This document shows, one piece after another, positions 1-8,723 of a stretch of 64,000 bases of DNA (position 1 is the stretch's first letter; each line of letters begins with the position of its first letter). This stretch comes from Thecamonas trahens ATCC 50062. Lineage: Eukaryota > Apusozoa > Apusomonadida > Apusomonadidae. The position numbers were made by a program, and so were the translations under genes. The stretch spans positions 20,618 through 84,617 of the forward strand of contig NW_013657669.1 in the NCBI RefSeq assembly GCF_000142905.1, given 5' to 3'. Under the pieces are notes generated by a model. It was not told the DNA's origin. It saw only the letters and a program-made list of their open reading frames with translations, and searched no databases.

Positions 1-1
1 A

Positions 2-3000
2 CTCAATGCCACCAAAGCCGGCGACCTTGGGCGAGTCTCACAAATCCTTTCTACTCACCCATCTGCAGCAGCAACCAAGGACGCCAACGGATTGAGCCTC
101 CTCCACTGGGCATCGACCGGGAATGGAGGACATGATCTGGTCACGACACTGCTACAGTATCCTGTGGTGAGGGCGTATGTGTCTCTACCATCTCGTGCTG
201 GTGTTACTCCTCTTCATCTCGCTGCCGCTTCAAAGCATCCACACTCGCATCTCATCGTCGACGCACTCATCGCTGCTGGCGCCGACGTCAATGCCCGCAA
301 CTCGGACGGCCGTACCCCTCTCCATGCAGCTGCATTTGCAGGTGCGTCTCATGTTGTTGCCCGGCTCATTGCCGCTGGTGCTGATGTGCGTGTCCGGGAC
401 GCTGATGGTGCCTCTCCCATGGACTGCGCCCTGCGCGGCGGCGTGAAGCAGAGAGATGCTCTCGCTGCCGCGCTCGGTCGCGAGCTCACGGACGCCGATA
501 CTAGTCGCCGGAACGTGCTTGGCGCTGATGCTGGCTCGCCCGAGTTTCGCCTGTGGTCGGCTGCACAGGTTGGTGCCCTTGACGTCGTTCGCAGCCTCGT
601 CGAGGTCGAGCATGTCGATTGCGGTGTGGCTGATGCCGACGGCGTCACCGCCATGCACTTTGCCGCCAGCGGCGGCCACGTCGATGTCCTCGACTACTTG
701 CTCGGCCATCACGCTACTGTCAATTGCGTCTCACATGCCGGCGTTGTGCCGCTGCACCTCGCCGCCGCCGCCGGCCACCTGCCGGCAACTCGGCTGCTCC
801 TCGATGCATCGGTCGGTAGCGCCGAGTACGCCAAGAACGCGCCTGATAATCTCGGCAGGACGCCGCTCCATATGGCGGCGTGGGAGGGCCATTTCGACGT
901 TGTTGCCGCCCTTCTCGATGCTGACGTCCGCATCGACATTGCTACCCACCGCGGCAACTCGGTCCTCCACATGGCGGCAGCGCCATCGCCGACCAAGCCC
1001 AAGGCTGCCCTAGTCCAGCTCCTGCTCGATGCCGGCCTCCTCGCAGACGTGCCGAATCTTGCTGGCCAGACTCCAGCTGACCTTGCCGCGCTAGAGGCCG
1101 AGTCGATCTCGCTCTTGCTGGCGCCCGAGTCGGGTGCAGTTCGACTCGGCTCGAGCGTAGGTACTTCGTCGGCGCTTGACGCTGCCCGGGCTGGCGATAC
1201 TCTCGCCTTCAAGACCTGCCTGGCGTCAGCGCCAACAGCCAACGACCGTACACTGGCGCTCGCCGCCGTCGATGCCGCCGGCTTCACTGCGCTCCATTGG
1301 GCGGCGTACTTTGGTCACACTGACATCGTGACCGAGGCTCTTGCACACGGCGCGTCGACCGCCGCCCGCGCCCACGACGGCCGCACTGCGCTCAGCCTCG
1401 CTGCTGCCGAGGGCCGCACACAAGTGGTTGACCTTTTGCTGCAGGCCGGTGCCTCCGTGAGCGATGCCGACAACGACGGCCGCACCCCGCTCCACGCTGC
1501 TACTGCTCATCTACACGTTCCATCCGTCGCCGCGCTAATGGCGGCTGGTGCCAACCCGAGCACCACCGACCGGACTTTGGCCACTCCTCTGAGCTACTTG
1601 CACTCGCGCGTCTCGGCCATGCTCAAACTCCTCGCGCCCAAACTCGAGGGCTCGGGCGCTGTTGCACTGCGAGCCGCAGTCGATGCCGGCGAGCTCGCAA
1701 CCTTTGTCGCCCTCCTCGATGCGGGCGTCTCGCCCAATGTTCGTGCGCCCGACGGCTCAGCGCCGATCCACTGGGTTGTCACCGCCCGGATGGCTGCCCC
1801 ATCGCTCACACACCGTGCCGCTGCCGCTGGCATGCTTGATGCGCTGCTAGCCCAGGACGGAGTCGCCGTCGACGCGCCCGACAACGCACGGTGGACCGCG
1901 CTGATGTGGGCCGCCGGTGGAGGCCTCGACTCTTTCGTCCACTCCCTCCTCGCTGCTGGTGCCTTTCCTGACGCAGTCAACTCCGACGGGCGGACAGCTC
2001 TCCATCTGGCGGTCTTTGAGTCGCAGACCCGGGCGGTCGCCGCTCTGCTTGACGCCGGCGCGTCACCAAACACCCGTGATGCACTCGGCAACACGCCGGA
2101 TCAATACGCCAAGCGCCCAGATGTTCAAGCGCTGCTGAGCAGGTCCCAAGTCTCGTACACTGCCGCTGCTGCTGCCGCGGACGCTGCGCCCACCGACGAG
2201 ATCCACGCCGCTCTCCGGCGTGCCGCTGCTGAAGGACGCGCCGATGTTGTCAAGCGTGCTCTTGACACCAACGGCCTCGGCGCTGATCCCAACGCACCTG
2301 ACGAAGAGGGCGTCACCGCCCTCCACTGGGCGGCCGAAATGGGCCATGCCAATGTGGCTGCTCTCCTCCTCGCACATCCTGCCATTGCGCCCAACGCTAC
2401 CACTGCACACGGCGCTACCCCACTGCACTGGGCAGTCGACGGTGGCGCCCGCGACGTGGTCCTGGCCCTTCTTGCCCAGCCAGCCATCGAGGTCTCGCCG
2501 CGGCTGGCGTCGACCGGGGCCACCCCGCTCCACGCTGCCGTCCGCGCCGGCATGGAGGCCATCTCCACGGACCTCGTCCGTGCCGGTGCTGATGTCGCCG
2601 CGCGTGATAGCCAGGGCGACACTCCGTTACATGCCGCTGTGGAGCTCGGGTCGGTGCCTCTCGTAAGACTGCTGCTCGAGGCCGGTGCGCCCGCAACTGC
2701 CGCCGGCCATGGCGGGCTCACCCCTCTCCACCTCGCGGTCGGTCGCAACCGTGACGCCATCGTAGCTATGCTCCTCTCGGGCGGCCGTATATGCGAACGT
2801 GACATCAACGCGTCTGACGAGACAGGCGCCACGCCGCTGCACTACGCACTTGTCGGCCTCCTCGCCGGTCGCAACAACGAGGACGAGATCGAAGTCCTCC
2901 TCTCGCTTGGAGCTGATGTCCACGCACGCTGTGACGCGCCGCCGGGCGTCGGCACAGCCCTTCACTTTGCCGCCCTTGACAATCACGTCCCCATCGCATC

Positions 3001-3472
3001 GGCGCTCCTTGGCCTAGGCGCAGACGTCAACGCCCGCAACATGCACGGTCTCACCCCGCTGCACTACGTCGCCGACAACGGCCACCTCGAAATGGCCGCG
3101 GTGCTCCTCGCCTCCGGCGCAGACATCCACGCCCCGTCCAACACGGGTGAGTCGCCTCTCGAGTGGGCCGCTGACAATGCACACCTCCACGCACTACTCT
3201 CCAGTGGCTCGCCGCCCGTTCCTGCGTCGACCCTCTCTTCCATGACCCCGGCATCGTCGTCGTCGGCGGCCGCGTCGTCGTCATCGTCGTCGTCGCCTTC
3301 CTCATCCTCGCCGCCGCCGACCGCCTCATCATCATCGCATGGCTTTTCCCTCGCTGTCTCATCAACCTCATCCTGCACGCCTCTACGCCCACGACACCGT
3401 CGCTTGCGCCGCCGCCGCCGCGTCCGTCGCCGCAAGCCAGCCACCGTGCCGTCGTTCTCGTACGAAGACTAG
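2..3472 (+). CDS. Ankyrin-repeat protein, 5' end outside window
   Basis: The frame is open from the first bases of the window, and residues before the first in-frame start-like codon already fit an ankyrin repeat, so the true start lies to the left. About 1,156 residues are visible. I count roughly 26 ankyrin units by their G-x-TPLH-x-A turn motifs, running almost without interruption to about nt 3200. The C-terminus is a Ser/Ala/Pro-rich low-complexity tail ending in an Arg-rich cluster (near nt 3390-3440) and a TAG stop. Ankyrin arrays mediate protein-protein contacts; there is no kinase, SOCS box or membrane segment in the visible part, so a scaffold or adaptor role is inference. A missing upstream domain could change that reading. 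Confidence 0.9.
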   Translation, partial: LNATKAGDLGRVSQILSTHPSAAATKDANGLSLLHWASTGNGGHDLVTTLLQYPVVRAYVSLPSRAGVTPLHLAAASKHPHSHLIVDALIAAGADVNARNSDGRTPLHAAAFAGASHVVARLIAAGADVRVRDADGASPMDCALRGGVKQRDALAAALGRELTDADTSRRNVLGADAGSPEFRLWSAAQVGALDVVRSLVEVEHVDCGVADADGVTAMHFAASGGHVDVLDYLLGHHATVNCVSHAGVVPLHLAAAAGHLPATRLLLDASVGSAEYAKNAPDNLGRTPLHMAAWEGHFDVVAALLDADVRIDIATHRGNSVLHMAAAPSPTKPKAALVQLLLDAGLLADVPNLAGQTPADLAALEAESISLLLAPESGAVRLGSSVGTSSALDAARAGDTLAFKTCLASAPTANDRTLALAAVDAAGFTALHWAAYFGHTDIVTEALAHGASTAARAHDGRTALSLAAAEGRTQVVDLLLQAGASVSDADNDGRTPLHAATAHLHVPSVAALMAAGANPSTTDRTLATPLSYLHSRVSAMLKLLAPKLEGSGAVALRAAVDAGELATFVALLDAGVSPNVRAPDGSAPIHWVVTARMAAPSLTHRAAAAGMLDALLAQDGVAVDAPDNARWTALMWAAGGGLDSFVHSLLAAGAFPDAVNSDGRTALHLAVFESQTRAVAALLDAGASPNTRDALGNTPDQYAKRPDVQALLSRSQVSYTAAAAAADAAPTDEIHAALRRAAAEGRADVVKRALDTNGLGADPNAPDEEGVTALHWAAEMGHANVAALLLAHPAIAPNATTAHGATPLHWAVDGGARDVVLALLAQPAIEVSPRLASTGATPLHAAVRAGMEAISTDLVRAGADVAARDSQGDTPLHAAVELGSVPLVRLLLEAGAPATAAGHGGLTPLHLAVGRNRDAIVAMLLSGGRICERDINASDETGATPLHYALVGLLAGRNNEDEIEVLLSLGADVHARCDAPPGVGTALHFAALDNHVPIASALLGLGADVNARNMHGLTPLHYVADNGHLEMAAVLLASGADIHAPSNTGESPLEWAADNAHLHALLSSGSPPVPASTLSSMTPASSSSAAASSSSSSSPSSSSPPPTASSSSHGFSLAVSSTSSCTPLRPRHRRLRRRRRVRRRKPATVPSFSYED

Positions 3473-3600
3473 TCAGCATGACAGCTTGTGCTTCTTGACC
3501 CTTCAAAATATTTGGTCTCCTAACGTTTGCAGTCGCCGTGACGCGTGATGTCATTCACCCGTCACGCCGGAAACTTGCAACACCACCGCCCGACACCACC

Positions 3601-3617
3601 CTCCCCCCCCCCCCCCC
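3601..3617. repeat. Poly-C tract in 5' region of the methyltransferase gene
   Basis: A run of C interrupted by one T lies about 65 bases upstream of the methyltransferase ATG. Similar C or G runs recur across the window near gene starts and inside introns. Length is likely to be unreliable. Confidence 0.7.
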
Positions 3618-3680
3618 ACATCCCACTGGCTCGCACCTCATCGACAACCACTCCACCCCTCCACACGAGCGTTAGACGAC

Positions 3681-4820
3681 ATGTTCTACTACGCTGCATC
3701 TGGGTATGGATGGAGAAACATGCACATGGCCAACGCCACGCCGTCGCATTGGTCGTCGCACGCGAGTCGCCGAAACCGCGGCAGCCTCAGGGGCTCCTCC
3801 GCATCAGTTGCCGCTCCCGGCCACGGCTACGGGTACAGCTATGGATCTGCCCGGTATCACCCTCAACAACATCATCATTCGAATCATGTTGCGCATCAGA
3901 TGCAGGCCTACCAGACTCTGCCCCACATCATGCCGTATGGAGGTATGGGTGGATACGGCAGCTCCTTCCTCCGCTCCGCCAGGAGTCCGCAGGTCATCGG
4001 GTATGTCGTCGATGGTGGCGAGACTGGGTCGGACGCCGCCGTCTTCTCGCCGAGATTTGTCAATCCCGACAAGAGCGTTTACTCGGGACTGTACGAGGGT
4101 GGACCGATGCCCAAGTCAGGATCGGGCTCGATCCGTGGGGCAGTCGATGCCTCGCCGGGCGTCTTTCCCTACGCCTTTGGCGAAGACGCGTCCGAGCCGG
4201 TGGTCATCTCCATCGAGCGGCGGCCGACGCTTGATGGCGAGAATCATGTGGCCGGTGTTATCTGGAACGCCGCCCGTGCTCTCTGCGAGTACATGGTGAC
4301 CGACATGGGCAGCGCCGCTTTCGAAGGCAAGTCGGTGCTCGAGATTGGCTCCGGCACCGGGCTGACCGGCATGGTGGCGGCGGCGCTCGGCGCAACCGTC
4401 GTGCTCACCGACCAGGAGCCGGCCATCGCAATGCTACGTGACCAGATTGCTCTCAACAAGCTCCAAAATCGCGTGAGCGCCGCCCAGCTCGACTGGGGCC
4501 CGGACGGCGACAACCAGCTCGCTGCTCTCGGTGACTTTGACCTCATCCTCGGCACAGATGTGACGTACACAGCGCTCAAAGAGCTGCAGCACACGCTGCT
4601 GGCGCTGACCAGCGGGCCGACTCCGCCGCAGCTGCTCTTTTGCCACGAGCGCCGCTGGCCGGGCACCGACGCGTACTTTGAGAAGCTCATGGCGCCGCAC
4701 TTTGACTACACTCCTGTCCACGCCACTTCGTTTGAGGACTCGGGCGAGATCGTGGTCTTCACCCTCACGCGCAAGGCGGGCGCAGACATGGTGGCCGGCG
4801 ACGAGGCCGGCGACGAGTAA
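3681..4820 (+). CDS. METTL21-family protein lysine methyltransferase
   Basis: 379 residues from ATG to TAA. Residues 1-100 are low complexity (Gly, Tyr, Ser, His-rich, including an HHH run). The catalytic part, about 195-365, carries the Methyltransf_16 signature: SAM-binding motif I VLEIGSGTGLTG near residue 219, an acidic motif II (VLTDQEP), and the post-I block GTDVTYT near 293, the family's D-x-x-Y variant. These seven-beta-strand enzymes transfer methyl groups to lysines of chaperones or translation factors; the substrate cannot be read from the sequence. The disordered N-terminal extension is unusual for the family, which normally begins near the methyltransferase fold. Confidence 0.88.
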   Translation: MFYYAASGYGWRNMHMANATPSHWSSHASRRNRGSLRGSSASVAAPGHGYGYSYGSARYHPQQHHHSNHVAHQMQAYQTLPHIMPYGGMGGYGSSFLRSARSPQVIGYVVDGGETGSDAAVFSPRFVNPDKSVYSGLYEGGPMPKSGSGSIRGAVDASPGVFPYAFGEDASEPVVISIERRPTLDGENHVAGVIWNAARALCEYMVTDMGSAAFEGKSVLEIGSGTGLTGMVAAALGATVVLTDQEPAIAMLRDQIALNKLQNRVSAAQLDWGPDGDNQLAALGDFDLILGTDVTYTALKELQHTLLALTSGPTPPQLLFCHERRWPGTDAYFEKLMAPHFDYTPVHATSFEDSGEIVVFTLTRKAGADMVAGDEAGDE

Positions 4821-4916
4821 ACAGCAAGCGGCGCAACATTTACAGGCAAACGCGCGGATGGGGAAAACGCAGCGACTGCTCCTGCGCTACCCGCAGAGCG
4901 CACACCGCTCGTCATC

Positions 4917-5996
4917 TTACTGGCACGGCTCGATGGTCTGGATCGACGAGTTAAAAGCGGCAAAGAGCGACGGCGAGTTGTGGCAGAGCGTTCCGCCGCC
5001 GCGAACCCGCTGGCCGTGCTGCCGGTTGATGCCGCCAATGCAAACAAACTGATCGGTGACGGTGACGGCCCACTTGGAGTGGTCCTGGGTCTCCTTCCAC
5101 ATGATCTCGCCGCCAGACGGCGTGCCGACAGCCATGGTGGCGATGTTGTACACGTTGTACGGGTACTGTGGGCGGCAGTAGGTCGGGAGCTTGCCCACGC
5201 CGTTCTGCCAGCTCTCCACGTACAGGTCCGAGCCGAGAGTCGGCGCCACGAGATCCTCGTACAGATCCATGTCCCATTGGCGGTTCTTGGAAAAGGCAGT
5301 AAACTGGGCGCCGCCGACCGAGGTCATGGTCTTGACAACGTAGCCGGCAGTCGAGTTGTAGTCGCCGGCAATGACAGCAGCGATGTTCGGCAGGTTGAAC
5401 GACGACGGGAGGTTCGAGTCGTAAACGTTCGGCCGAGACATGTAGAGCAGGGCACCAACATCGTTGATCGAGCTGAGCGAGAACGAGATGCAGAGGAAGC
5501 TCTGCCCGTACTTGTCCTCGTTTGCGGGGAAGCCCTCGTAGCCATCGGCGTACGTGTTGGGGAAACGCGGGACCGAGTGAATGAGCCAAAAGCCTCCATC
5601 GCCATCAAACGCCACCACGCCCTTCTGGTGAGCCTTGGTACCCGACTTGGCGCCTGATGGCGTCTCATCGTTGAACATCATGTAGCCGACAGAGTTCTGC
5701 GACGAGCCATAGACCTGGGCCAGTGTCGACCAAAGCGATGACGACTTGTCGGTAGCCAGCGACTCGCCGGTGAGAACCAGCGACTTTGCATTCATCACAG
5801 CATCCGTGTAGGCGTATGCCGTTCCCGTCGCCACGTTGGGATCGTTGGAAGCAGACTCGATGGGTGTCTTCACCGCTGCCCACCAGTCCACCGCATTGCC
5901 GCCCTCGCCCATGCACTGAAGCCGTCCGTACGCGCTCTTGCTCACAAGCACAAGTGCAAGTGCCATAGCAACCACCGCCACCCTAGTTGTCTTCAT
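4917..5996 (-). CDS. Deoxyribonuclease II (lysosomal/secreted acid DNase)
   Basis: 359 residues from ATG at 5996; an upstream GTG in frame was not used because the hydrophobic signal peptide begins right after this Met (MKTTRVAVVAMALALVLV). DNase II is a metal-independent acid endonuclease with a phospholipase-D-like fold built from two HxK motifs. Both are present: AHQKG near residue 123 and DHSKW near 305. The flanking blocks WLIHSVPRFP and the Cys-rich C-terminus also match the family. It most likely degrades ingested DNA in phagolysosomes, as expected for a bacterivorous protist (inference). Length is normal for the family (about 350-360). Confidence 0.93.
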   Translation of the reverse strand: MKTTRVAVVAMALALVLVSKSAYGRLQCMGEGGNAVDWWAAVKTPIESASNDPNVATGTAYAYTDAVMNAKSLVLTGESLATDKSSSLWSTLAQVYGSSQNSVGYMMFNDETPSGAKSGTKAHQKGVVAFDGDGGFWLIHSVPRFPNTYADGYEGFPANEDKYGQSFLCISFSLSSINDVGALLYMSRPNVYDSNLPSSFNLPNIAAVIAGDYNSTAGYVVKTMTSVGGAQFTAFSKNRQWDMDLYEDLVAPTLGSDLYVESWQNGVGKLPTYCRPQYPYNVYNIATMAVGTPSGGEIMWKETQDHSKWAVTVTDQFVCIGGINRQHGQRVRGGGTLCHNSPSLFAAFNSSIQTIEPCQ

Positions 5997-6060
5997 ACTT
6001 GCCAGAGTCACGTGTCAGTGGGTGCCGTCTCTGCGTCCTTGGAAGTGTCCGTGGGAAGCC

Positions 6061-6075
6061 CCCCCCCCCCCCCCT
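6061..6075. repeat. Poly-C tract
   Basis: A long C run (about 14) about 65-80 bases upstream of the DNase II ATG, so it reads as a G run on the coding strand. Confidence 0.75.
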
Positions 6076-6176
6076 CCCCGCTCGTGACCGACACGGCTCC
6101 CGAGGCTCACGATGTTGCGGAGCGATGACTGCAGTGCTGGGTGCGAGTCATCGCCATCGCTCTCGGCTTGCACATT

Positions 6177-8431
6177 TCAATCAATGTCATTCTCGAATCC
6201 TCCACTTGCCCCTTCGTCTCCTCTTCCTCGGCCGTGCCATCCGCGCCCCCGCCCATGCCAGCCGCGACCACGCCCATGCCAGCCGTGTCCGTGACCGTGC
6301 CCGTGACCGTGCCCATACCCGTGCCCGTGACCGTGCCCGTGACCGTGACCGTGCCCATGCCCGTACCCATGGCTATGAATCCACTCGTGGATCGCCTCGC
6401 CCCATCCTTCCCAGCTACTTGCTTGCCAGCCTCGATCGCCTCCACCGCCACGGCCACAGCCACGACCCCGGCCTCGGCCTCGGCCCCGGCGGCGACCCCG
6501 TCCGCCACGCGATCGACTCCGGTCGCTCCGCCGCCCATTGTCGCTGGACGATGCCGCGCTAGGTCCCTCGCTGCAATCGTCCGCCCAGTGCTCGTCGACT
6601 CTTGAGCACCACTGGCACACGTAGCCGCCCGACGGAACTGCAGCTTTGGGTTGCGGACAGAGCTTCGCCCAGTGCGAATCCTCGCCTCCGCCATGCGTTC
6701 CGCAATTGAAGCACGTGTAGCCCCGACCAGGCTTCTTCCCGCGCTGTCGTCGCTCTCCGTGTCTCCTCTCGCCTGCACCAGCGGCAGGATCGACCAGCGA
6801 CGACGGTGAGGGCACAGGCCCAGGCCCACCCTCGCCCACAGCCCGGAGCTTGATCGAGTCGACCCGCTCGACGGCACCGACGTTGAGTGCGTCATCCACA
6901 AACAGCCGATTCCGCGCGATGGAGTGTACCACATCGGGCTGCTCGCCCGCCAGTGCCGTCCGCACGTCGGTGATCGACACCGCTTCGCCACCACCAACAC
7001 GCCGCACCACGCTCGCCACAAGCTCGGCGTTGCCAACACGGTCCGACGGTGCGTGAACCACAGCAGCCTCGCCCATCTCGGTCAGCGCAAAACTTGGCGG
7101 GCTCGCCTCCGCCACGCGCACCAGCCATCGCAGCTCCTGTGCATCGCCCAGCAGCAGGCCCAGCCGCGACTCGTCAGCAGCCACAGCAGGAAACGCCGCC
7201 ACAAACGCAGAGACAAGCTCGTCGTCGCGCACTGTCCGTAGCCGCGTCGTCGCATGTTCGCCGGCCCGCGCCGCGCTCGCTGCCACAGCCATGAACTCGC
7301 GCACAGAACACGTTCCAGCACGTGCCGCAGGCAAGCCCAGCTCCAGTGGGTCAAACGCGTTGAGCACCTCCACCTCGCGCTTGTACCAGCTCCGCATCAG
7401 GTGAGCCAGTGAGTACACAAATCCGTCGTTCGAGACTAGTGTAAACCTGGCATCGCTCGACTGGAACCGTAGCGCAAGTTGCGTAGCCGCTGCTGTCATC
7501 TCTGTGTCAGCCGCGTCCTTGCTGATGATCCGCGTCGGGAGCGGGACAACCCAGCTCGGGACCCGCGGCTTCCGCCTCCCGCCCCACACCTCGCGCTCCC
7601 ACAGCGGCCGTACACGATGTGTCTCCCACAGCGTGTGTCCCATAAATAGCACCACAAACGTCGAGCTACGCTCGTACACCTCGCGGTTGAGTAGCTGGTC
7701 GATCATGTAGCGATGGTGGTCTGCGTCCACAAGCACAACTCGCCGAGCTCTGCTCCGCTTGATCAACTTGAGCACCAGTGGCCACTCCACCACATAGTCG
7801 GCCCGTGGCTGCAGGCCCGCGCCGCGCCCGTCGCATGGGCTGCCGCTTCTGCCGCTCTTTCCGATGCAGGCCCGCCGCCAAACGCGATCTTACCGCACAG
7901 GCCCCGCCGCCCGCGTCGCAGCGGATACCCGGCCACATCCTCCGCCAGATCAAGCTTCGGCAAGCCCACTGCCGCCGCGCCGGCTTCAATTGCCCGGAGC
8001 ATGCTGCACTTGCTCACGTTGTTGTCGTCGACAAAGAACGCCCCATGGTCATCGCTCCCACAGAGATAGCAAGCATGCCGATACGTGCATCGATCACCGC
8101 CCGTGCAGCCGTGACCAGCCGTGTGGTTGAATCGCATGCAGATGCCATCACCAGCAGCAACAATGAGCGGGAGCGCCCACTTGGGCAACCGTAGCGCCTT
8201 CTCCTTCCATGCCATCGCCGTGCCGTACGCCACAGCCACCTCCGTCGCACGCCAGCTCTCCACCCACCTCGCCAGCTGTCCACGATGCTCAGCAGCCACA
8301 GTAGCCACCAGCTCGTCCGCATCCACTCGCGACACACCCTCACCATCTGCCATATCACCACGTGCAGCGTCTCTGCCTTCCTCCTCGTGCACTTCGCTCG
8401 GCGTGTACGGGGGTGGCGGCTGAGAAGACAT
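6177..8431 (-). CDS. CCCH + PIN-like + CCHC protein with His-Gly repeat tail (one frame break)
   Basis: ATG at 8431, TGA at 6177-6179. The first frame runs to a stop at 7763; the second is open from above 7793. Adding one base in the CCC/GGG run at 7802-7804 joins them into 751 residues. Domains in order: a zinc finger C-x10-C-x5-C-x3-H near residue 105; a PIN/NYN-like region from about 210 with spaced acidic residues in VVLVDADHH, ISKDAADTE and LVSNDGF; two zinc knuckles (C-x2-C-x9-H-x4-C and C-x2-C-x6-H-x4-C); an Arg-Gly-rich stretch; a Gly-His repeat; three WHGRGRG units. The combination suggests an RNA-binding endoribonuclease, but no named family is recognised. The nuclease call rests on residue spacing only. 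Confidence 0.68.
6268..6375. repeat. Coding minisatellite encoding Gly-His dipeptides and WHGRGRG units
   Basis: Tandem hexamers of the type ccgtgc/ccatgc on the plus strand encode alternating Gly-His (with a few Gly-Tyr) on the minus strand, followed by three WHGRGRG units toward the C-terminus. The array is in frame and adds more than 15 histidines to the protein tail. Confidence 0.85.
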
Positions 8432-8723
8432 TCACGAGCCGAACGCTGGACGAACGGCGGCTCAAATTGCGAGTCGAGTGACCGGGTACCAAAGCGCCCC
8501 CGCCGACGCACACTCATTCCGGCCCCCGGCCCCACCCTACTCGCTCTAGCTCGCCTACATCCTCATCCCCGACCCCGACACCCTACATCACACGGCCATC
8601 ACATTCCATACTACTCATACATCAGCCATGAGCATTGTCGATTGCCCCAGCCCCATCCTCGCGCTCTCTGCTCGCTCTGCCTCGACGGCCATGAACCACT
8701 CCCATCAGCTATTATTCTAAACA

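Noticed and set aside
5997-6011. GTG start five codons upstream for DNase II
   Set aside because: Eukaryotic initiation at GTG is unlikely and the ATG at 5996 gives a clean signal peptide.
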